DNA of 64,000 nucleotides from Mesostigma viride (taxonomy: Eukaryota > Streptophyta > Mesostigmatophyceae > Mesostigmatales > Mesostigmataceae), in NCBI GenBank assembly GCA_009746045.1, contig RPFO01000104.1, positions 2,200,448 to 2,264,447 of the forward strand, in the 5' to 3' direction. The notes beneath the pieces were generated by a model. That model saw only the letters and a list, made by a program, of their open reading frames with translations. It was not told the DNA's origin and ran no database searches. Shown piece by piece: positions 10,246-21,165 of the stretch (the stretch's first letter is position 1; the number at the start of each line of letters is the position of its first letter). The translations under genes were made by a program, and so were the position numbers.

Positions 10246-13099
10246 CACATCACCTAAAAACGGCCTTTTTTGTTACATGGGGTCATATCTCCCACACATA
10301 TAGTCAGATCGGGGTGCCTTTCTGGACTTAAGGTCCCCCTAGGACCCTGTTCACATCACATAAATTGGGGGGCCAACTGACCTATTTTTAGCATCAAACC
10401 GTGACGTGGAAAAGTGCAAAAAACGATGTTTTCCAGGCATAAGGAGGCATAGCAGCCACACACAAGTAGTAAATGTAGTCCAATTCAGCTGGAAATGGTC
10501 ATGCTTATTAATTTATATCCAAAGACAAAAACCGCCCTTATAAGTATGCAATGTAGGACCAAACTATGTGCTATAATTCTGGCATACATGAGCCAAAACA
10601 CCGTTTTAGTGCATTATTTTCAAACTTATGAAGCCCCTGCCAGCACATATGCGGCCCAATCATGCCAGAATTCGTCACATTAATAGCACAATACTTGAAT
10701 TTACACTAGAACACAAGTTGGACATATTAGGACCACTGCCGGCCCACTAAAAGTGACGGATGCAAGCAGAAATAGAGCGATTTTTGCAAAAATACTCCAT
10801 ATTCTGCGCCATTGTCTTGGAAAACTTTGCATTCTTCACTCAATTATCGTCATGGCTGTCATGGGATTCATATACATGCCACTGGGGCTGGATACATTAG
10901 CCAACACAGACTAAAAAAGCGATCATCAAGGGATAAAATCACCATCAATCACAGTAGATGCTGGCATTCGGAACAAGCACCATAGTGCCTACAAGCCTCA
11001 AGAAGGGGAGCTTGGCTGACCAGTCGTGCCTGTCGGCTGACCAGTCTCTTTTCTAAACGGGCCCCGCTCGGCAGCACACACAATCTCCTTTGCAGTACTT
11101 GGCCCACTCTGCTGGGCACCCCTGCTGTGCGTGTCTTATAGCAGCTAATCCAAATATATATCTGCCAGGTGCCTCTCTGCTACATGGAAATACAAAGCGC
11201 AATCAAGGACAGCAGTGGCTTGGGCTGCTATTCAATTGAGCTCAGCACCTAGCTGCTGTACAACATAATTCTGCATCAGTGCCTGTCCTAATTGCGCCCC
11301 CCCGCCCCCTTGCCATCATCGTCATGCTCATCATAGTCTTTGGAACGTGCACTGAACTCCAACCCTTGGACAGTCCATAGGTCATTAAGAATCTGTGCAT
11401 GTAATGCTAGCTCTTCTCAGTTGAACTCATCTACCACCCTCTCATGGTCGTGTCATCTCTCATGTAATCCACCTAGGTTTATCGTGGCCACTGATCTTTC
11501 AGCCCCTCCTGACATCAAAATCTGGGCAAACACACTGTTGACATCGCCCTTCCGTTTTAGCCTGCATGGCTCCTCATGTTTACCCTTATCTCATCCCTCA
11601 ACACACCTATAACTGTCTATTCATCCCCCTTGCATAGGCGGTGCATAACTGCGGCATGATGGGGGCTTGCCAAAAATAGGTGTAAAATGCATGGGATGGC
11701 ACGGGGAGGCTCACACTCATCGGTTTACAATCACACTCATGTGCTAACAGTGTCCCTCTCTGCTTTTGACACTGCATGCACATGCATTTCCTACCGGCTA
11801 TATCAAGCCTTTAGTGTGGTTTGGTGCATCAAGAGAAATGGCAGGTCAGCTGAGTGCATCAGACCACATTTGTGTTAAGTGTACGCTTGCAACGCTGTTT
11901 GCCCACCGCATGGAGCTCCCCTTTCGGACAGTGGCGCAAGTAGCACTTACACCTTACTCCCAGCCGCTCACCCTGCCCATGCTAGCAACAAGAACAAATG
12001 CATGGTCCCCATCCCAACGTAAGGTGCATCACATGGATGGCCCTGCCATCACCTAGCAGTGTGCCACCCCTCTCCACCTCAACCTACTCTGAAAGGCCAG
12101 GGCCCCAACAAACCTTTCAAGACATGGCACTCCTCAAAGAAGGCAACCCCTCAAAGAAGGCGAGGCAGTTTAGGTCTAGGGGGGCTTTGGGTAAGTTAAA
12201 AGATGATAGAGTTCACTAACACATGCCACGGCAACGACAACCTGCCTCACCCGCTGCATCCATACATCACAAGCCATAAACTGCACAGCCTCGCATGATT
12301 GCCTAAGGGTCACGTGATCCAAGGTGCCCTTCAGGCTCACCCCAGCACACCGGCCCATCCTCACCACCCCACTGGTCATAGTCATCTACAGTGGCATCAA
12401 ACTCCTCTAGGACAGAGTGCAGTAAAGGCAACATAGACGTCCTGACACAATTGAATAAGAACGTGGCTGCTACCTACTGCCCTTAATAAAAAATGTCCAT
12501 GGCTTGCACAAATACGCATCCAATTCTTCAAGCAAGCATGCTAACACCTTCACAGCACATCCCAAGGTTTATATCCATCGAGCTTTGTCAACCAGAGTGA
12601 GATCGTACGTTATACGCGTTATACGGTCACGGTGGAGTATAATGTATAATACGGTATAATACGGTATAATACGGTATTATACGTTTTCGTACGGACACAC
12701 TCAGAATACTCTGATTTTACACATTTTAAGACACCCACCATCAATCCACATGTTTTTAACACTGTTTTGGACATAATCCAAGGTTGCCCTACCCTCGGCT
12801 ATACTCTATACGGTGGATATTGTGGACACGATCGATGTATTGCATGTAATACTGAGAATGTAAACGTGCGCATGCATAATTGTGTGTATGTATATATATG
12901 TGGCTTTATATTGGTTATGTTTACTTGGGTGCCTTCACTTTGATGCAAGTAATTATATATTTTAATATATATATGTGGCTGTGCATGCACGCAAATACTA
13001 CAGTAGTATACAATTAATGCATGTAGTATGTTTGCATGGTGCGATGCTATGTGAATATACTGAGCTGCATGTGACTACAGGTGTGTGACTCGTGGTGTG

Positions 13100-13200
13100 T
13101 ATTAATTAATTAATTAACTGAATTAATTAATTAATATTAATTAATCTCGTGTCCCCGTTGGGGAACCACGGAGGCTAAACAGGTGGGGATGTGATAAGTA
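13100..13200 (-). repeat. LINE-type 3' end with TTAA tail
   Basis: TTAA repeats at 13100-13145 are followed on the minus strand by TCTCGTGTCCCCGTTGGGGA, a CAAC-loop hairpin variant of the LINE tails at 32600 and 37270. Confidence 0.7.
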
Positions 13201-13452
13201 ACTCACATATTCTCACCTTCCATACAACAACCTTGTTTTCCAGCAGGCTGAAGAGCATGACAGGCGTCTATGAGCTCGCCAGCTCCTTGCAACGGTGATG
13301 CCGCTCCCAGGCAGCTAGGGTCCTTGACTACGCAATATAGAATGTCTACCGTGTGAAAACCTCCATACAGGAAGCGTAGCAAAGCCAGATAACTGCCCGA
13401 TCAATTCTGGGTAGCTTTAGGAAGCATGGCATACGCAGCGTAAGGAAAACCA

Positions 13453-13851
13453 TTGAAAGCTGCGGAAAATCTGATAGCACAACTGCAACAAGTGGAGAAC
13501 AAAATAGCAAGAAAAACCCAGAAACGGCGCAAAAAGTTTCATGCCAGGTTCATTAAGAGCGCAAACAGACTGGGCGGTGACATGCGGCAAATCAACGTAC
13601 CACGGCCGGCATTATTTCCTACCCAGGCGCGCAAGAAAAGCCAGCCAGCCATGGATGGATTAACCGCGGATCGCGCAGGCCTGAACGAAATCATTTTAGA
13701 AATGACAGGAAATGGCCGCAGATCGAAGATGCTTAGGTTATTTTCATGGTGTCCGTTACTAAACGGCTCTTGCTGCATCAAAATAACCCACGAATGTCGA
13801 GTTCTACCGTCGCAGGCACACATGCTAGATTATTCATCGCGGCCAAATTGA
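13453..13851 (+). CDS. Unrecognised open frame inside hAT-like element
   Basis: This 132-codon frame is rich in Lys/Arg at its N-terminus (KIARKTQKRRKKFHARF near residues 17-31) with no domain I recognise. It lies wholly in the hAT-like element and has no counterpart in copy B. Codon bias gives no clear support, so it may be chance. Confidence 0.2.
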   Translation: MKAAENLIAQLQQVENKIARKTQKRRKKFHARFIKSANRLGGDMRQINVPRPALFPTQARKKSQPAMDGLTADRAGLNEIILEMTGNGRRSKMLRLFSWCPLLNGSCCIKITHECRVLPSQAHMLDYSSRPN

Positions 13852-14882
13852 CGTTGGATGAGACCCCCGTGCAAATCGGTACCAACAAAGGCAGCGAATT
13901 TGCAAATAGTGCAGATCTTGCTATGAAACATCATAATAGAACATCACTTTTAACCATCGGCTTAATTTTTTCGCCTGTCGCCCGCTGGATTAGCCATATT
14001 TTAACGGAACGCACGTCGCCATGGCCACCTCCGCACGGTGCGCGCACTGTGCACCACAATGTCAAAATAAGATCGCGTCGAATTGTGAAAGTTCAGACGG
14101 GTCAGTACTTAGTAGAGATACGAAATCTGTGGCTTCAAATCGTTGCCCTGTCGTTCTGGCATCCTAGCCGCGCAAAACGTAAAAAAAACGCGGAAAACAC
14201 GGCATTATACGGTATTATACGTCATTATGCGCTAAAACGTATTACGTATGAAAAATTATACGCTAAAAGCCAGCGTATTACGTATTATACCGTATTATAC
14301 CGTCTTATACGGCGTATGATCTCACACTGTTGTCAACAAGCATGACTTCCTGAAGCAAACTTAGCTGTCAAGCTAGGAGGAGGAAAGCTAGGTAAAGAGG
14401 TGAGATAGACCCCCCCACAGCACCTCATTCCTGCACCAAAACCATGACAATATCATCCAGAGCTTGCTAAATACGTACAGCTAGCCGGTAGCGGGCGACC
14501 TTGCAGTCCAGGTTCAGCGCGAACATCTCCGTCGTGTCAGCACCCGGCGGAGATGGCGGACGCGAACCCACAATGCTATAAAAGCGAGTCATAAGACTAT
14601 TTCGGGGAGCGGTGAACGGCTTGGAACACCGAAGGTATGCCGCGACAAAAGCCTGAAGTTTTTCTCGGAAATACACGCCTGGATGTGGATTAGGGCACCG
14701 TTGTCGTGCTTGTGCTTGCGTTGCGAGCAGGCAACCAGTGTTTCTTGCAGTGTCGAGCAGTAACAGATGGTGGCGCGAGAGCAATATGTGACTTTTAAAT
14801 CATGGCTACACAGCTTACACCTCCGCAGGCATGTTGGAACAAGCCCCGCCATGCCGTGAGCCGAAAAAAAGGAAGAAACGCA

Positions 14883-15251
14883 TCAAGCAATTAGGACGGT
14901 CGTAAACGTCACTGAAAACAGCAAAATCTGACCTGCCGGCAGGTAATGCGACAGCCTGGAAAATGTGATTCGTTTCTCGAAAAACTGATTAGCGCTCGTG
15001 AAAGTAGACTTGAAGCCCATTCGGATTCCACCTTTTGGGAATTGTGAGCTTCCAACAAAAAAGTTTCCCCCACAATTAATAAACATGCATTTTCGCTGCC
15101 AATTCCAGATCTGGCCGACACAAAAAATCAGCGTCTCAGTTTGCGAATTATTTTGACGCATGAACATACGCGAATAATATCTACCATGCATCATCGCAAA
15201 GCAGGAGAGTTTACGCGTCGTTTGCATCCATCGCAGCGACTTAACATGCAT
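14883..15251 (-). CDS. Conserved open frame of the 5-kb TIR element
   Basis: A 122-codon frame is present in both copies of the element; the other is 37848-38213 (plus, 121 codons). The two are almost identical, including start and stop region. It contains several Cys and aromatic residues but no motif I recognise. Conservation may only reflect recent duplication of the element, so it is weak evidence for coding. Confidence 0.25.
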   Translation of the reverse strand: MHVKSLRWMQTTRKLSCFAMMHGRYYSRMFMRQNNSQTETLIFCVGQIWNWQRKCMFINCGGNFFVGSSQFPKGGIRMGFKSTFTSANQFFEKRITFSRLSHYLPAGQILLFSVTFTTVLIA

Positions 15252-15404
15252 AATTGACTTTTGACTGATATTCCGGCGGACATAGGGTCGACAGCCATGC
15301 GAGGTGGAATTTTTCTGGTCCCGTCGTCCTCAACGCGACGCGTTCGCGCCAAAATTCCCAGGATCTCATGTAACCGGACGGACCGATTTTAGGTGATGTG
15401 GGCT

Positions 15405-15643
15405 TCTCGAGCCGCTTGCGGCGTCTGAGAAAGGAAATCTTGTCCGCCGGGGTCTTAAAGGTGAGAAGGAGCGGGGGCGCCCCTGCCTTACCCCGCGCGC
15501 GGGGAAGGCGGTGGGCGACCAGCTCGATCTCACCAGTAAGGCCCATGCGGTCAAGGATTTCTCTCTCAAAAGCGCGCGCAAGCTTCTCGGAATTCTCACC
15601 TTCCTCCATCTTGAGGTTCTTGACAATGACGTTGAGGCTGCGC
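15405..15643 (-). pseudogene. ORF1 N-terminal/RRM part of split retroposon
   Basis: The minus strand reads MEEGENSEKLARAFEREILD, then a segment with VAHRLPRARGKAGAPPLLLT and ADKISFLRRRKRLEK. The order and motif (AHR followed by a long beta-strand and FL...RK) match the L1 ORF1 RRM. The frame ends at the edge of the 5-kb TIR element, and the C-terminal part resumes at 10240. Confidence 0.85.
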
Positions 15644-15817
15644 AGCTGGATATATCGCGTTCTAATTTTAAAAACACGGGTTAAGTAAGTAAGTAAGTAA
15701 GTACTTGCGTGTCATGCGCAAAGGCATGCCACGGAGTACTATGCTAATCTCATTAGAAAAATAATTACACAAAAGTTTAAACAAATATCGTCTGCATCAT
15801 CCCCCAACCGTGAAGCA

Positions 15818-17650
15818 CTAGATGGGGATGTAATCATCATCCGAGCTGTCCTCTACTGTAATGGCAGACGAGGCGGTAGTGTAGCGGCTATCCTCAGGAC
15901 CAATAACCTCCACCTGCGGACTTCTACCCTGGCTAGCAACGGGCCGCGGGGCCCGTGGGGAGAAAACAGGAGCATACCCCTCGGGAAGGTGCTTATCGCA
16001 GATGGCAGCCCATTTCTCCTTGTCAATCATGCGGGCGCGGAGTACGGATAGTCCCAGAAGCGCTGCATCTTCAAGCAGTTGTGTCACATAGGTCCGGGTC
16101 GCGCCGCGCCGGTGCCCGGCGCGCGCAAGTTTGCCAGTGGGTTCAGTCGATGGGACAAGGGGACCCTGCCATAGGAGGAGGTGTCTACCTGGTTGGCCCG
16201 TCTTAAGCCCCCCGGCAGGGCCCACATCGGTATTCACCTGGTCTGTGCGGGCAAGATGGCCGGCAAAGAGGAGGCGGCGGTGTCGGATGGTATGGGTGAC
16301 AAGAGGGAGCTCGCAGTAGAGCTCGGCCCGGGTGCGGCGTTCTTAATTGGTAGCGGACGCCGAGGATATGACGGAGCATTCGAGTGACGGTGCCGTCAAG
16401 CTGCTGGCTCAGCGCCTGGTCCAGGGTCCACGCCTCGCAGCCATAAAGGCGGAAAAGATAACGGCAGGCTCGAGCTACCATCATTGGTCCGGATTCTCCC
16501 GATTTCTGGCCTGCGCTGGTTGTCTCTTTGATAAAGGAGGATGCTGAGGACAAGGGCCTTGAACAGAATGCGCTTGCGTCGCTCACTCAGGTAGCGACAG
16601 GTACAGAACCTGTCGAGGCGGCGGAGGGCCGCCCAGGCCTGGCCAATGCGGGTGTTGATGTCGTCGGCCGTGGAGGGAAGCCAGCTGCCAAGGAGCTTGA
16701 AGCGAGTCGCCGGGGGGACGGGGCTGCCGTCCAGCAAGAGGAGGGTGGGTGGGGCTATCCCAGCAGGGAAGCCGATGGCCATGACCTCCGTTTTCTTGCT
16801 GATCATAAGCCCCACCGCCCGCGCTTCCAGTGATAAGCTGTCTAGCCACAGTTGGGCTGACTCTGGGGTTTCCACGAGTGTCGTGTCATCAGCGTAGATC
16901 AGATCGCTCAGGCGGTAGGGTGGGTCAACCCCGCCGTAGCTGGCGTACTCCGTGATCTCGATCCCCGGCGGGCGCCCCTCCACCCGGGCGAAGCGGGCTT
17001 GTGCACGCCGCATAATATAGTCCACCATAATGATGAATAGATATGGGGAGAGCACACAGCCCTGCCACACCCCGGTGTGCAGGGGGAACGCCGGAGTGAC
17101 GCCGTCGGCGGTACGGACCTGGGCTTGGGACCCTTCATAGAACTGGCGGATGATCTCAACGATGTACGATGGGACACGGAACAGGTGAAGGACCACCCAC
17201 AGGGCGTCCCAGGTAACCGTATCGAATGCCTTGGTGTAATCCACGAAGATCAATAGCAATGGTGGCAAGAGGCCGGGGGCCAGGCGACCCACTTCCTCGA
17301 TCAGGCGGCGCGCGGTAATAGTGACCATAACACAATTGCGACCAACACGGAAGCCCATCTGGGACTCACCTAGGTGGGGATCGAGGCTGGCGCGCATGCG
17401 GTTCAGCAGGAGACGCATGAAGACTTTCAGCACGCAGCTTTGGAGGCATACGCTGCGGTAGTTGCCGGTATCCGCGGCGGACCCCTTGCCCTTGTAGAGC
17501 ATGACCCGTACAGCGGTCTTCCAATACGTCGGTGGGGGGAGGCCATCTCGTAGAATCCGGTTGCAAACACCCCGGAGGAAGGGCTCAAGCTCAGGCATCT
17601 TAACCACCTCCGGTGAAATATTGTCCACTCCCATGGCAGCATCATTGCGG
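15818..17650 (-). pseudogene. Non-LTR reverse transcriptase, broken
   Basis: RT blocks occur in order on the minus strand: GVDNISPEVV (17625), NYRSVCLQS (17460), GESQMGFRVGRN (17360), FVDYTKAFDTV with the first catalytic Asp (17240), GVWQGCVLSPYLFI (17060), and IYADDTTLVE with the catalytic DD pair (16885). The thumb follows with LLGSWLPSTADDINTRIGQA and ILFKALVLSILLY. An 81-bp insertion (16450-16530) then breaks the frame before CEAWTLDQALSQQLDGTV. At least one more frameshift near 16220 separates the last piece, which ends with KEKWAAICDKHLPEGYAP (about 16000). The endonuclease and ORF1 are missing because of the truncation. It cannot make an intact protein. Confidence 0.93.
16450..16530 (-). 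mobile_element. 81-bp insertion in the LINE reverse transcriptase
   Basis: ATAAAGG at 16443-16449 and 16531-16537 forms a 7-bp direct repeat around the insert. Removing 88 bp restores a continuous RT frame (LLY joined to GCEAW). The insert matches 1-57 and 19020-19105. It begins CAAAGAGACAACC on the minus strand and has no obvious TIRs. Confidence 0.88.
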
Positions 17651-17661
17651 ACACGGGTTAA

Positions 17662-17720
17662 AAGCCATATTGCCCCTTCTCTGGGATATGTGAGCACTAC
17701 ATATACTCCCAGTCGGGGTA
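17662..17720 (+). repeat. Retroposon 3'-end fragment
   Basis: AAAAGCCATATTGCCCCTTC and ACATATACTCCCAGTCGGGG match the end of the ORF1-only family. The rest of the unit is absent. Confidence 0.75.
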
Positions 17721-18330
17721 AAATTGGCTCTTTTTTAGAAAATTTAGCAAATTAGCAAATTAGCGGAGGCCGGGGGCCGAGATTAATTAAGAGGTACCTT
17801 GACATTAACCAAGTGGCATGGCTCTATCGAGATATATGTTTGGAGGCGAGTTTGTATTGGCGTTAATTTGTAGTATTGTACTCGTGACAACATGTCAAGG
17901 GTGACGGAAAGTACTGAAATCGCGGAAGTGTCGCGGAGACGTTTCTACTTTCTAGATCAATTGCGCATTCGACGGTTAAAAGGCAGAGGTGCGGTCGACT
18001 GGCAGTACTGTACGACGGTGTTGGACGGAATTTCCGGTCAGCGATGCGGTCTAAAGCTTTGCATCTCACGTTGTCGGATCTTAGCCCTTGCGTCGCGCTG
18101 TGCTGTGGCGAACTTATTCTCCGCCGTCAGATTGCACCGTCGATGAGCGTCGATGCTCGTCGATGAACCCAACGCAAGCCATGTGACGAAACGAAGTAAA
18201 AATTGGTGCGGCGGCAACTAAGGGCGAGTTTGGTAAGTTACGGAACTTGTATTGTAGCCCGGCGACTCCGCGTCAAGCAGTCCGCAGGTAGTCCGCCGGC
18301 GTTAATTTGTTAACTGGGAACAACCTACGG
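17721..18330. other. Unassigned sequence
   Basis: No gene or repeat is recognised. A small triplication of GTCGATG occurs near 18138-18165. Confidence 0.35.
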
Positions 18331-18334
18331 AGTT

Positions 18335-18960
18335 ATGCTCCCAATTACAAATGGAAAAAGAAAAAAGAAAAAGAAAGAAAGAAAAACGAAAAGAAAATGT
18401 AAATGGTACCTAATGATACAAGCAATAATATATAAGGACAAAGTAAATAGTAATAATTATAATAACAAAAGAAAAAATGAAATAAAGGGAAGGTCATTGC
18501 TGGGATGTGGTGAGGCACAGGGATGTTGGAGTATGGGTCAGGAGTTCGATTTTTCAGCCCCCATGGTGCCTGGCCGGGGGTCTCCTATCCAACAGGGTCT
18601 AAAGCCTCGTGCCCAGCTCACTCCAATGAAAAAGTGTAAGGTGAAAAGGGGTAGGCAGTGAAAAAAAAGATAAAAAGAAAGAAAAAAAAAGACAGGATGA
18701 ACAAACATCACAGTGAGAGTAATAAAGAGGAGTTAAGGCACAAAGAGAAGTGGTAAAGGAGAGAAAAAAGGAAAGCAAGCAAGAAAATAAAAAATAAAGA
18801 ATAAAGTAATAAAATAATGATAACAATGAAATGAGAAGAAGAACAAAGTATGACATATGAAAAAAAATTGTTGAATAGGCATACATAAGAAAGACAAGAA
18901 GAACAAGTAAAGTAAAAAAGAAAAAATGAAAAAGAAAATGAGGTGGGGATGGAAACCACT
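18335..18960 (+). repeat. A-rich, purine-biased low-complexity tract
   Basis: AAAGAAAAAGAAAG-type sequence is interrupted by a 170-bp mixed segment (18490-18660). The minus-strand open frames across it (Phe/Ser/Leu-rich) are compositional. Confidence 0.7.
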
Positions 18961-18989
18961 TGCAACAAACATTTCCATCTCCATGGATT

Positions 18990-19105
18990 CATATTCATCA
19001 TCCTGAACAAATTGAAAACGCGGACAAGATAGCGGCAGGCTCGAGCTACCATGGTCCGGATTCTCCCGATTTCTGGCCTGCGCTGGTTGTCTCTTTGACA
19101 CTACA
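18990..19105 (-). repeat. Short dispersed repeat, copy 3
   Basis: The minus strand matches window positions 1-92 and the LINE insertion at 16450-16530, including CAAAGAGACAACC at its start. Here it extends past the 81-bp core with TTCAGGATGATGAA, as at window start. Confidence 0.85.
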
Positions 19106-19157
19106 AGAGGGGGGGGGGGTCCGCCCAGGGAGGCACAGACCCTGCCGCGCACCTGGG

Positions 19158-19373
19158 CAGTGCCTAGCTGTCGAAGGCACTCAACAGGCCCAATCATGCA
19201 ATATAACATTGAGACCACGCACACAGTCACTCTTGCAAGTGCCATAAGTGGAATGCCCCGTGACGCAGTGCCTAGCTGTCGAAGGCACTCAACAGGCCCA
19301 ATCATGCAATATAACATTGAGACCACGCACACAGTCACTCTTGCAAGTACCATAAGTGGAATGCCCCGTGACA
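19158..19373 (+). repeat. 108-bp tandem duplication
   Basis: Two near-identical 108-bp units begin at CAGTGCCTAGCTGTCGAAGG (19158 and 19266). They differ at few positions. Confidence 0.95.
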
Positions 19374-19732
19374 TGCCCACGCAAACGGCACGCAAGTACT
19401 TCTGAGCAGGGCACACGTTACGGTGGAAGGCGGAAGGCGTGGAGTACTTGTGGCTAAGAACTTCATACATAGTCATGAGTAACCTACTTACCAACTTACT
19501 TACCAACCAACTCACTTACCAACCTAACAGTAACCATTTTGTTTGGCCAATACCTCCACAGCATCAGTCTGTACCATGCCACTGAGGCGTACGCATCCCA
19601 GTGTGGCCGCAGCATTGTCCCCCGATTCTCGTCGGCTCCAACTGACCAGTTCGAACACTGCCTGCAATCCCGCGTCTCGACGGCGCTCGGCGTACCACGC
19701 ACTACAGAGGGCACGGTGTATCCGTGCATTAA

Positions 19733-19866
19733 AGAGTGCAGGGCATATCCAACACATTAGCATAGAGTGCAGGGCATATCCAACACATTAGTATAGAGTG
19801 CAGGGCGTATCCAACACATTAGTATAGAGTGCGGGGCGTATCCAACACATTAGCATAGAGTGTGCA
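19733..19866 (+). repeat. 31-bp tandem repeat x 4
   Basis: Four units of GAGTGCAGGGCATATCCAAC plus ACATTAGCATA, with small changes. Confidence 0.95.
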
Positions 19867-20451
19867 AGGCGCACCAGACGCCGTGGTATAGAGTCAGTCA
19901 ACCACTGGGCTCACTGCCAAGTATCGCACGAGCGGTAAGGCCACAGTATCACACGAGCGGTAGCGGATCACTCCCCTCCAACCCCAGGGAGAAAACATGC
20001 GCAAGCAAGACACCACTATACTACAGCGAGCATGATAGGAATGAGACAGCTAGCGCTGGCCGGGAAGGACATGTGGCAGCCTGACGCATGCCCCAGCCCG
20101 GCTGCCAAGCCACCGATGGATCGACATGTGGCACCCCGCAAAACATGCACAACATTTTACCATGCCTACTATCAAGGAGACAATATTATAGCCTATTATC
20201 AAGGAGACAACTATTATAGCCTAATATAGTCAACCCTATATTGTGAAATGCTTCGTGGTGATTTGTTTTACCATAATTGTAGTCAGTGCTGGGCATGGCA
20301 TGCGAACTCCATTTCCACACGCACTTCAGCCAGGCCGACTACAGCCGAGCAAACATGCACAGGGGGGTGAAGAGGGGGGAGCTGCATGCAAACCTCGGAA
20401 TGGAAACAAGTGTAAGGAAAGGACAGTTCCTTAAGAAGGACAATGGCTTAC
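19867..20451. other. Unassigned sequence
   Basis: No gene is recognised. A short tandem (TATCAAGGAGACAA, twice, near 20170-20210) is the only structure seen. Confidence 0.35.
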
Positions 20452-20748
20452 CTTCTGGACTGCAGATGATGCAGGACCTGCTTCACCACAGGAAGCAGAC
20501 CCCTCATCAGCACCAGGTACACTATACCATGGTAGAGTGACCGTAAGGACACTGTAAGAGGAGGCTATGCCCCGTATAGCGGACCCCAGCGTAACCGCGT
20601 GCCTGGCTCCCTCCATGTCATAGACCCATCTGACTGCACTGCTAGTATCCACGTACCTCAAGTAACCAGACTTCCTCAACACATCTCCAAGTTTGGCAGG
20701 GAGCTCCCCAAACCTGTCCCATGCTTGTCGACAATTGAGCAGCCCCAA
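20452..20748 (-). CDS. Possible exon of an unknown gene
   Basis: The minus-strand open frame reads QAWDRFGELPAKLGDVLRKS near its start and SSAVQK at its end, where it meets a good 5' splice site, AAG|GTAAGC (last exon base 20452). Composition is balanced and not repetitive, unlike most frames nearby. I recognise no family, and no acceptor or partner exon could be fixed; TCTTACAG at about 20567 is one candidate internal acceptor. It lies downstream of H2B on the same strand. Confidence 0.25.
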
Positions 20749-21117
20749 ATTTACTGCCCATTACCATCGACTATATAAAGCAGCAGTGTCCACAGCCTGG
20801 CAATCGGCCGTCACCAGAAAGATGTCGAACGCGGAGCGTAGTACGTCAACCAGCGGCAACCTGTCCGGTACTCGAACGCACTGGGAAAAGGAATCATAGA
20901 ATCCCTACACCGACATGGATTGTAACAGAAGAGAGTCAGCATTGTAATCAAAACTACGGAATACACCAAAGAAAATCCATTCCTGCAGGGCGCTGCGGAG
21001 CTCTGATCCCATGAAACACGCAACTAAATTCAAACCAAAAAGACGTCAACAAAGGACAGCCAACCGCCTGGGGCTCCATTCTGGGCGGAATGGAGAGAAC
21101 GATCATCTTTAAGATGG
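20749..21117. other. H2B downstream flank
   Basis: No gene is recognised. A histone-downstream-element-like purine stretch (AAAGATGATCG on the minus strand, about 21101-21113) lies just beyond the stem-loop. Confidence 0.35.
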
Positions 21118-21137
21118 TGGTGTTTAAAGAAACACCA
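21118..21137 (-). terminator. Histone 3' stem-loop
   Basis: The minus strand reads TGGTGTTT-CTTT-AAACACCA, an 8-bp perfect stem with a four-base loop, 28 bases after the H2B stop codon. It is followed by CCATC and a purine-rich element. Replication-dependent histone mRNAs of animals and many green algae end in such a structure, bound by SLBP, in place of a poly(A) tail; land-plant histone genes generally lack it. The stem sequence differs from the animal consensus but keeps the geometry. Confidence 0.85.
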
Positions 21138-21165
21138 TGTAAAGAGATTTGAGGCGCTGGAAAAT

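Larger units (their letters stand above)
12593..14329 (+). mobile_element. hAT-like DNA transposon, non-autonomous
   Basis: The 8-bp target-site duplication TTGTCAAC at 12585-12592 and 14330-14337 fits the hAT preference nTnnnnAn. The ends are inverted: CAGAGTGAGATCGTACG at the left, CAGTGTGAGATCATACG from the right. Subterminal TATAATACGG repeats flank both ends (12650-12690, 14195-14310). The empty site is preserved in copy B at about 38750-38757. An internal frame (13453-13851, plus) has no recognised domain, and no RNase-H-fold hAT transposase is seen. A LINE-type 3' end with a TTAA tail (13100-13200, minus) sits inside. Confidence 0.9.
10246..15400 (+). mobile_element. 5-kb TIR element, copy A
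   Basis: The termini are inverted: the left end reads CACATCACCTAAAAACGGCC and the right end, reverse complemented, reads CACATCACCTAAAATCGGTC. A second copy, inverted, spans 37699-46774. Subtracting nested insertions leaves about 3410 bp here and 3414 bp there, so both are full length. Short open frames shared by the copies (for example 12176-12385 and 14883-15251, minus) match nothing I recognise, and no transposase motif is visible. It is inserted in an ORF1-only retroposon, separating ORF1 residues before and after the TLDDDLT block. I could not settle the target-site duplication. It is a non-autonomous DNA transposon of unassigned superfamily. Confidence 0.85.
15685..17650 (-). mobile_element. 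LINE 1, 5'-truncated
   Basis: The target-site duplication ACACGGGTTAA at 15674-15684 and 17651-17661 bounds a 1966-bp insertion. The 3' end (left side) has a CATGC/GCATG hairpin near 15720 and a (TAAG/TTAC)n tail at 15685-15703. The 5' end is cut inside the reverse transcriptase, as expected for target-primed reverse transcription. Confidence 0.92.

Noticed and set aside
11340-12385. Short frames shared by the two 5-kb TIR copies as genes
   Set aside because: Shared frames follow from recent duplication. None shows a known motif, and replacements look unconstrained.
12593-14329. hAT transposase gene in the hAT-like element
   Set aside because: No DDE/RNase-H or BED/dimerisation motif in any frame. 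The family assignment rests on ends and target duplication only.
10246-15400. 3-bp or longer target-site duplication for the 5-kb TIR element
   Set aside because: The flanks of the two copies do not give a consistent direct repeat. Inverted similarity of the immediate flanks in copy A is probably coincidental.
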